From: a bacterium
GTDB lineage: Bacteria; Babelota; Babeliae; Babelales; RVW-14
DNA: 7,883 nt
Direction of reading: 5' to 3'
Assembly (NCBI GenBank): GCA_023249895.1
Contig: JAHFBS010000033.1
Coordinates: 1 to 7,883, forward strand
A model generated the notes under the pieces. It was not told where the DNA came from. It did not search any database and worked only from the letters and a program-made list of their open reading frames with translations. Shown here in pieces: positions 6,428 to 7,883 of the stretch. The stretch's first letter is position 1; the number at the start of each line of letters is the position of its first letter. Both the position numbers and the translations under genes were made by a program.

Positions 6428-7294
6428 TTATTCTTGAGTTCTTCTCATTGCATGCACAATAAGCGTCTGTCCTTTTTGTGAAGAACAGACCGCCCCATCC
6501 AACGAGGTATTGTGTACTCGACAAACAAAACCGCGTGATTCAAGCAATGTTAAAAAAGCACCTAATGATCCACGCGACGTAAGATGGTAATTAACATATA
6601 CCTCATTAACACTATCAAGCTTGTGTACAGCTATAAATGTCTGAATAATAAATCGTTCTACGCCTTCGATATCAATAGTCAAAAGATCAATTCGACTATC
6701 TATTTTTAACAAAAGTTTAGACAACTGCTCAGATTCATTCATCATTGCGGGAACAATGGACACATCTTCGTAATGATTATCTTTGATATTCTTGCATGCA
6801 AACAGTGATAAACGATCCTGCGGATTAAGTACGGTAATGGCAGCACGGGGATAGTTCATTTTAAAATACATTACCCCCATGCCAAATACATCGCCACACG
6901 CCATAATTCGTGGATCAGGCTTATCGGCGATAAAAAAGAAGCGCTGCTCGATAAAAAACTTTGCAAAAAGATTACGTAAGCGTTGATAAGAATCGCAGGA
7001 AAATACGAAGTTATTAATCTTTTCCTGCTCAACAATTCGATTGTTATACACAAATTGTTTAAGGGCAATCTTTGCATAGATCGCTGCAAGACGAAATGGT
7101 GAAATTATTCTATGGCCACAGCTCTTCAACAACATACTCTCCGCAAGATCTCGTGCCGCACAGGGCAAAAGATAACCACCGCAATCATTCTTCGTGCTCA
7201 TCGAAGACAGAAAGACTAGGGCTACTGTTAATATAGCGATGGAAAAAATAGCTATTGTTGTACATATTTTAGTAAGCAAAAAGCGCCCCTTCAT
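6428..7294 (-). CDS. Divergent FkbM-like protein, probable non-SAM-binding paralogue
   Basis: This 288-residue protein is a degraded-looking relative of the next gene's FkbM methyltransferase. Shared landmarks include FIEQRFFF (114-121; FIEECYFF in the neighbour), YFKMNYPRAAITV (143-155), LLTIDIEGVE (204-213) and LGAFLTLLESRGF (244-256). At motif I, however, the neighbour's VDCGGNIG reads MACGDVFG (131-138), losing the Asp and Asn. The SAM ribose segment FEPEP reads LNPQD (156-160), losing the Glu. About 30 residues between motif II and the IDIEG motif are missing, including the GSTGA loop. A single signal-anchor-like helix spans 10-32 after K2, R4 and K9, which predicts the body outside the cytoplasm; Cys38, Cys45 and Cys59 follow it. 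No lipobox is seen. The frame is intact over its full length, so it looks like a selected protein rather than a fresh pseudogene. The gaps to both neighbours are 13 bases. Confidence 0.78.
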   Translation of the reverse strand: MKGRFLLTKICTTIAIFSIAILTVALVFLSSMSTKNDCGGYLLPCAARDLAESMLLKSCGHRIISPFRLAAIYAKIALKQFVYNNRIVEQEKINNFVFSCDSYQRLRNLFAKFFIEQRFFFIADKPDPRIMACGDVFGMGVMYFKMNYPRAAITVLNPQDRLSLFACKNIKDNHYEDVSIVPAMMNESEQLSKLLLKIDSRIDLLTIDIEGVERFIIQTFIAVHKLDSVNEVYVNYHLTSRGSLGAFLTLLESRGFVCRVHNTSLDGAVCSSQKGQTLIVHAMRRTQE

Positions 7295-7307
7295 TGATCG
7301 CCAACTT

Positions 7308-7883
7308 TCATAAAGTTTTTAAGAAACTGTACTGCGGCGAATAAATAACACTTTGCGTTTTAACACCATTGTAAACTGTGTGATCAAATGGAATACGCAT
7401 TTGATGCAATCTTCGCATAATCTCAGATACCGTCTCTTGGACACTCTTCCAATTATAATCATCGCTCACAATGACAAATTTATTGGTTAAATTATGTTCG
7501 AGAAGATCTAGAATACCAGCGCGAGAATAATGCTCAGAACCATGCGGGCCATCATTAATAATCACATCAAATTTTTGATCGTTAGCCCGAGATGGAAGGT
7601 CACGATATACGTTGGATTCATACCCCTGAATTTTTTTTTGTATCATTTCTAATACATAAATTATAACGCGATCTGATAACTCCACTTCATTTCGGAAAAT
7701 ATCAACCCACGTTAAATCATGCTCAACAAGATGCAATCTGGCCTTGGAATTTTTATACGCGATGTATTGGGCCGTCAGCTTTGACGTTTGTCCCATACCA
7801 AGTTCAAGAATATTTTGCGGGTTAATATCATTGAGAATTCGAAACAAAATATACAAAAACGAATAATTTGCCGCCGCGCCATG
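7308..7883 (-). CDS. Class I SAM methyltransferase, N-terminus cut by window edge
   Basis: 191 residues are visible. The frame stays open to the window edge: the codons before TTG 7856 read HGAAANYSF, so the TTG is not the true start and the first part of the gene is missing. Marks, numbered from the first visible codon: NILELGMGQTSKL (24-36, SAM motif I), LVEHD (acidic end of strand 2, Glu for the SAM ribose), and VIINDGPHGSEHYSR (motif IV, Asp in the active region). VIVSDDYNW follows. The DGP-H-YSR segment is seen in a group of bacterial methyltransferases found in polysaccharide loci, but I cannot name a substrate. No membrane segment is visible. It is the most upstream gene seen of the operon, 13 bases before the FkbM-like gene. 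An A9 run lies in its coding strand (7631-7639). Confidence 0.78.
   Translation of the reverse strand, partial: HGAAANYSFLYILFRILNDINPQNILELGMGQTSKLTAQYIAYKNSKARLHLVEHDLTWVDIFRNEVELSDRVIIYVLEMIQKKIQGYESNVYRDLPSRANDQKFDVIINDGPHGSEHYSRAGILDLLEHNLTNKFVIVSDDYNWKSVQETVSEIMRRLHQMRIPFDHTVYNGVKTQSVIYSPQYSFLKTL

Noticed and set aside
6428..7294. Calling the divergent FkbM-like gene a pseudogene
   Set aside because: The frame is uninterrupted, the spacing to both neighbours is normal for this operon, and several fold landmarks are conserved. Altered function is more likely than decay, though decay cannot be excluded.
7854..7856. TTG 7856 as the start of the rightmost methyltransferase
   Set aside because: The frame remains open upstream to the window edge with plausible coding sequence (HGAAANYSF) and no ribosome site, so this TTG is an internal Leu codon of a truncated gene.
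1..7883. tRNA or rRNA genes, CRISPR arrays, insertion sequences or phage genes
   Set aside because: I saw no repeat-spacer pattern, no transposase or integrase motifs and no RNA gene-like stretch; nearly all bases are accounted for by the protein genes listed.

Overview
The window is one tightly packed minus-strand cluster of at least eight genes (about 7883 down to 673), met tail to tail by a single plus-strand gene at the left edge (6-656). Base composition is AT-leaning, by eye about 40% GC. Coding density is close to total: the largest gap between genes is about 16 bases. No RNA gene, insertion sequence, CRISPR array or integrase was seen, and no gene-free stretch exceeds 300 bases.

In transcription order (right to left) the minus-strand genes are: a class I methyltransferase cut by the window edge; a divergent FkbM-like protein with a membrane anchor; a canonical FkbM methyltransferase with a membrane anchor; a GT-A glycosyltransferase of the 'HlpA-like' type; a zinc-ribbon SAM methyltransferase; a GT9 (heptosyltransferase-type) glycosyltransferase; an unassigned GT-A-like transferase with a DGD motif; and a GT2 glycosyltransferase. 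The genes touch by ATGA overlaps, a 50-base overlap or 1-13 base gaps, so they are very probably one operon whose promoter lies outside the window to the right.

Four sugar transferases plus four methyltransferase-fold proteins is the signature of a locus that builds and decorates a surface glycan (LPS core, O-antigen, capsule or a glycan on a protein). The GT9 enzyme hints at an LPS-making, Gram-negative-type cell. The exact polymer cannot be read from the window, since no polymerase, flippase, ABC exporter or nucleotide-sugar synthesis gene is visible. The species cannot be named; an under-studied AT-leaning lineage such as Dependentiae is only a guess from general protein style.

The most interesting item is the pair of adjacent FkbM-fold proteins. 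They look like an old tandem duplication in which one copy keeps the SAM-binding signature and the other has lost its key residues and about 30 residues of the core, while keeping the fold's other landmarks and a signal-anchor-like N-terminus.
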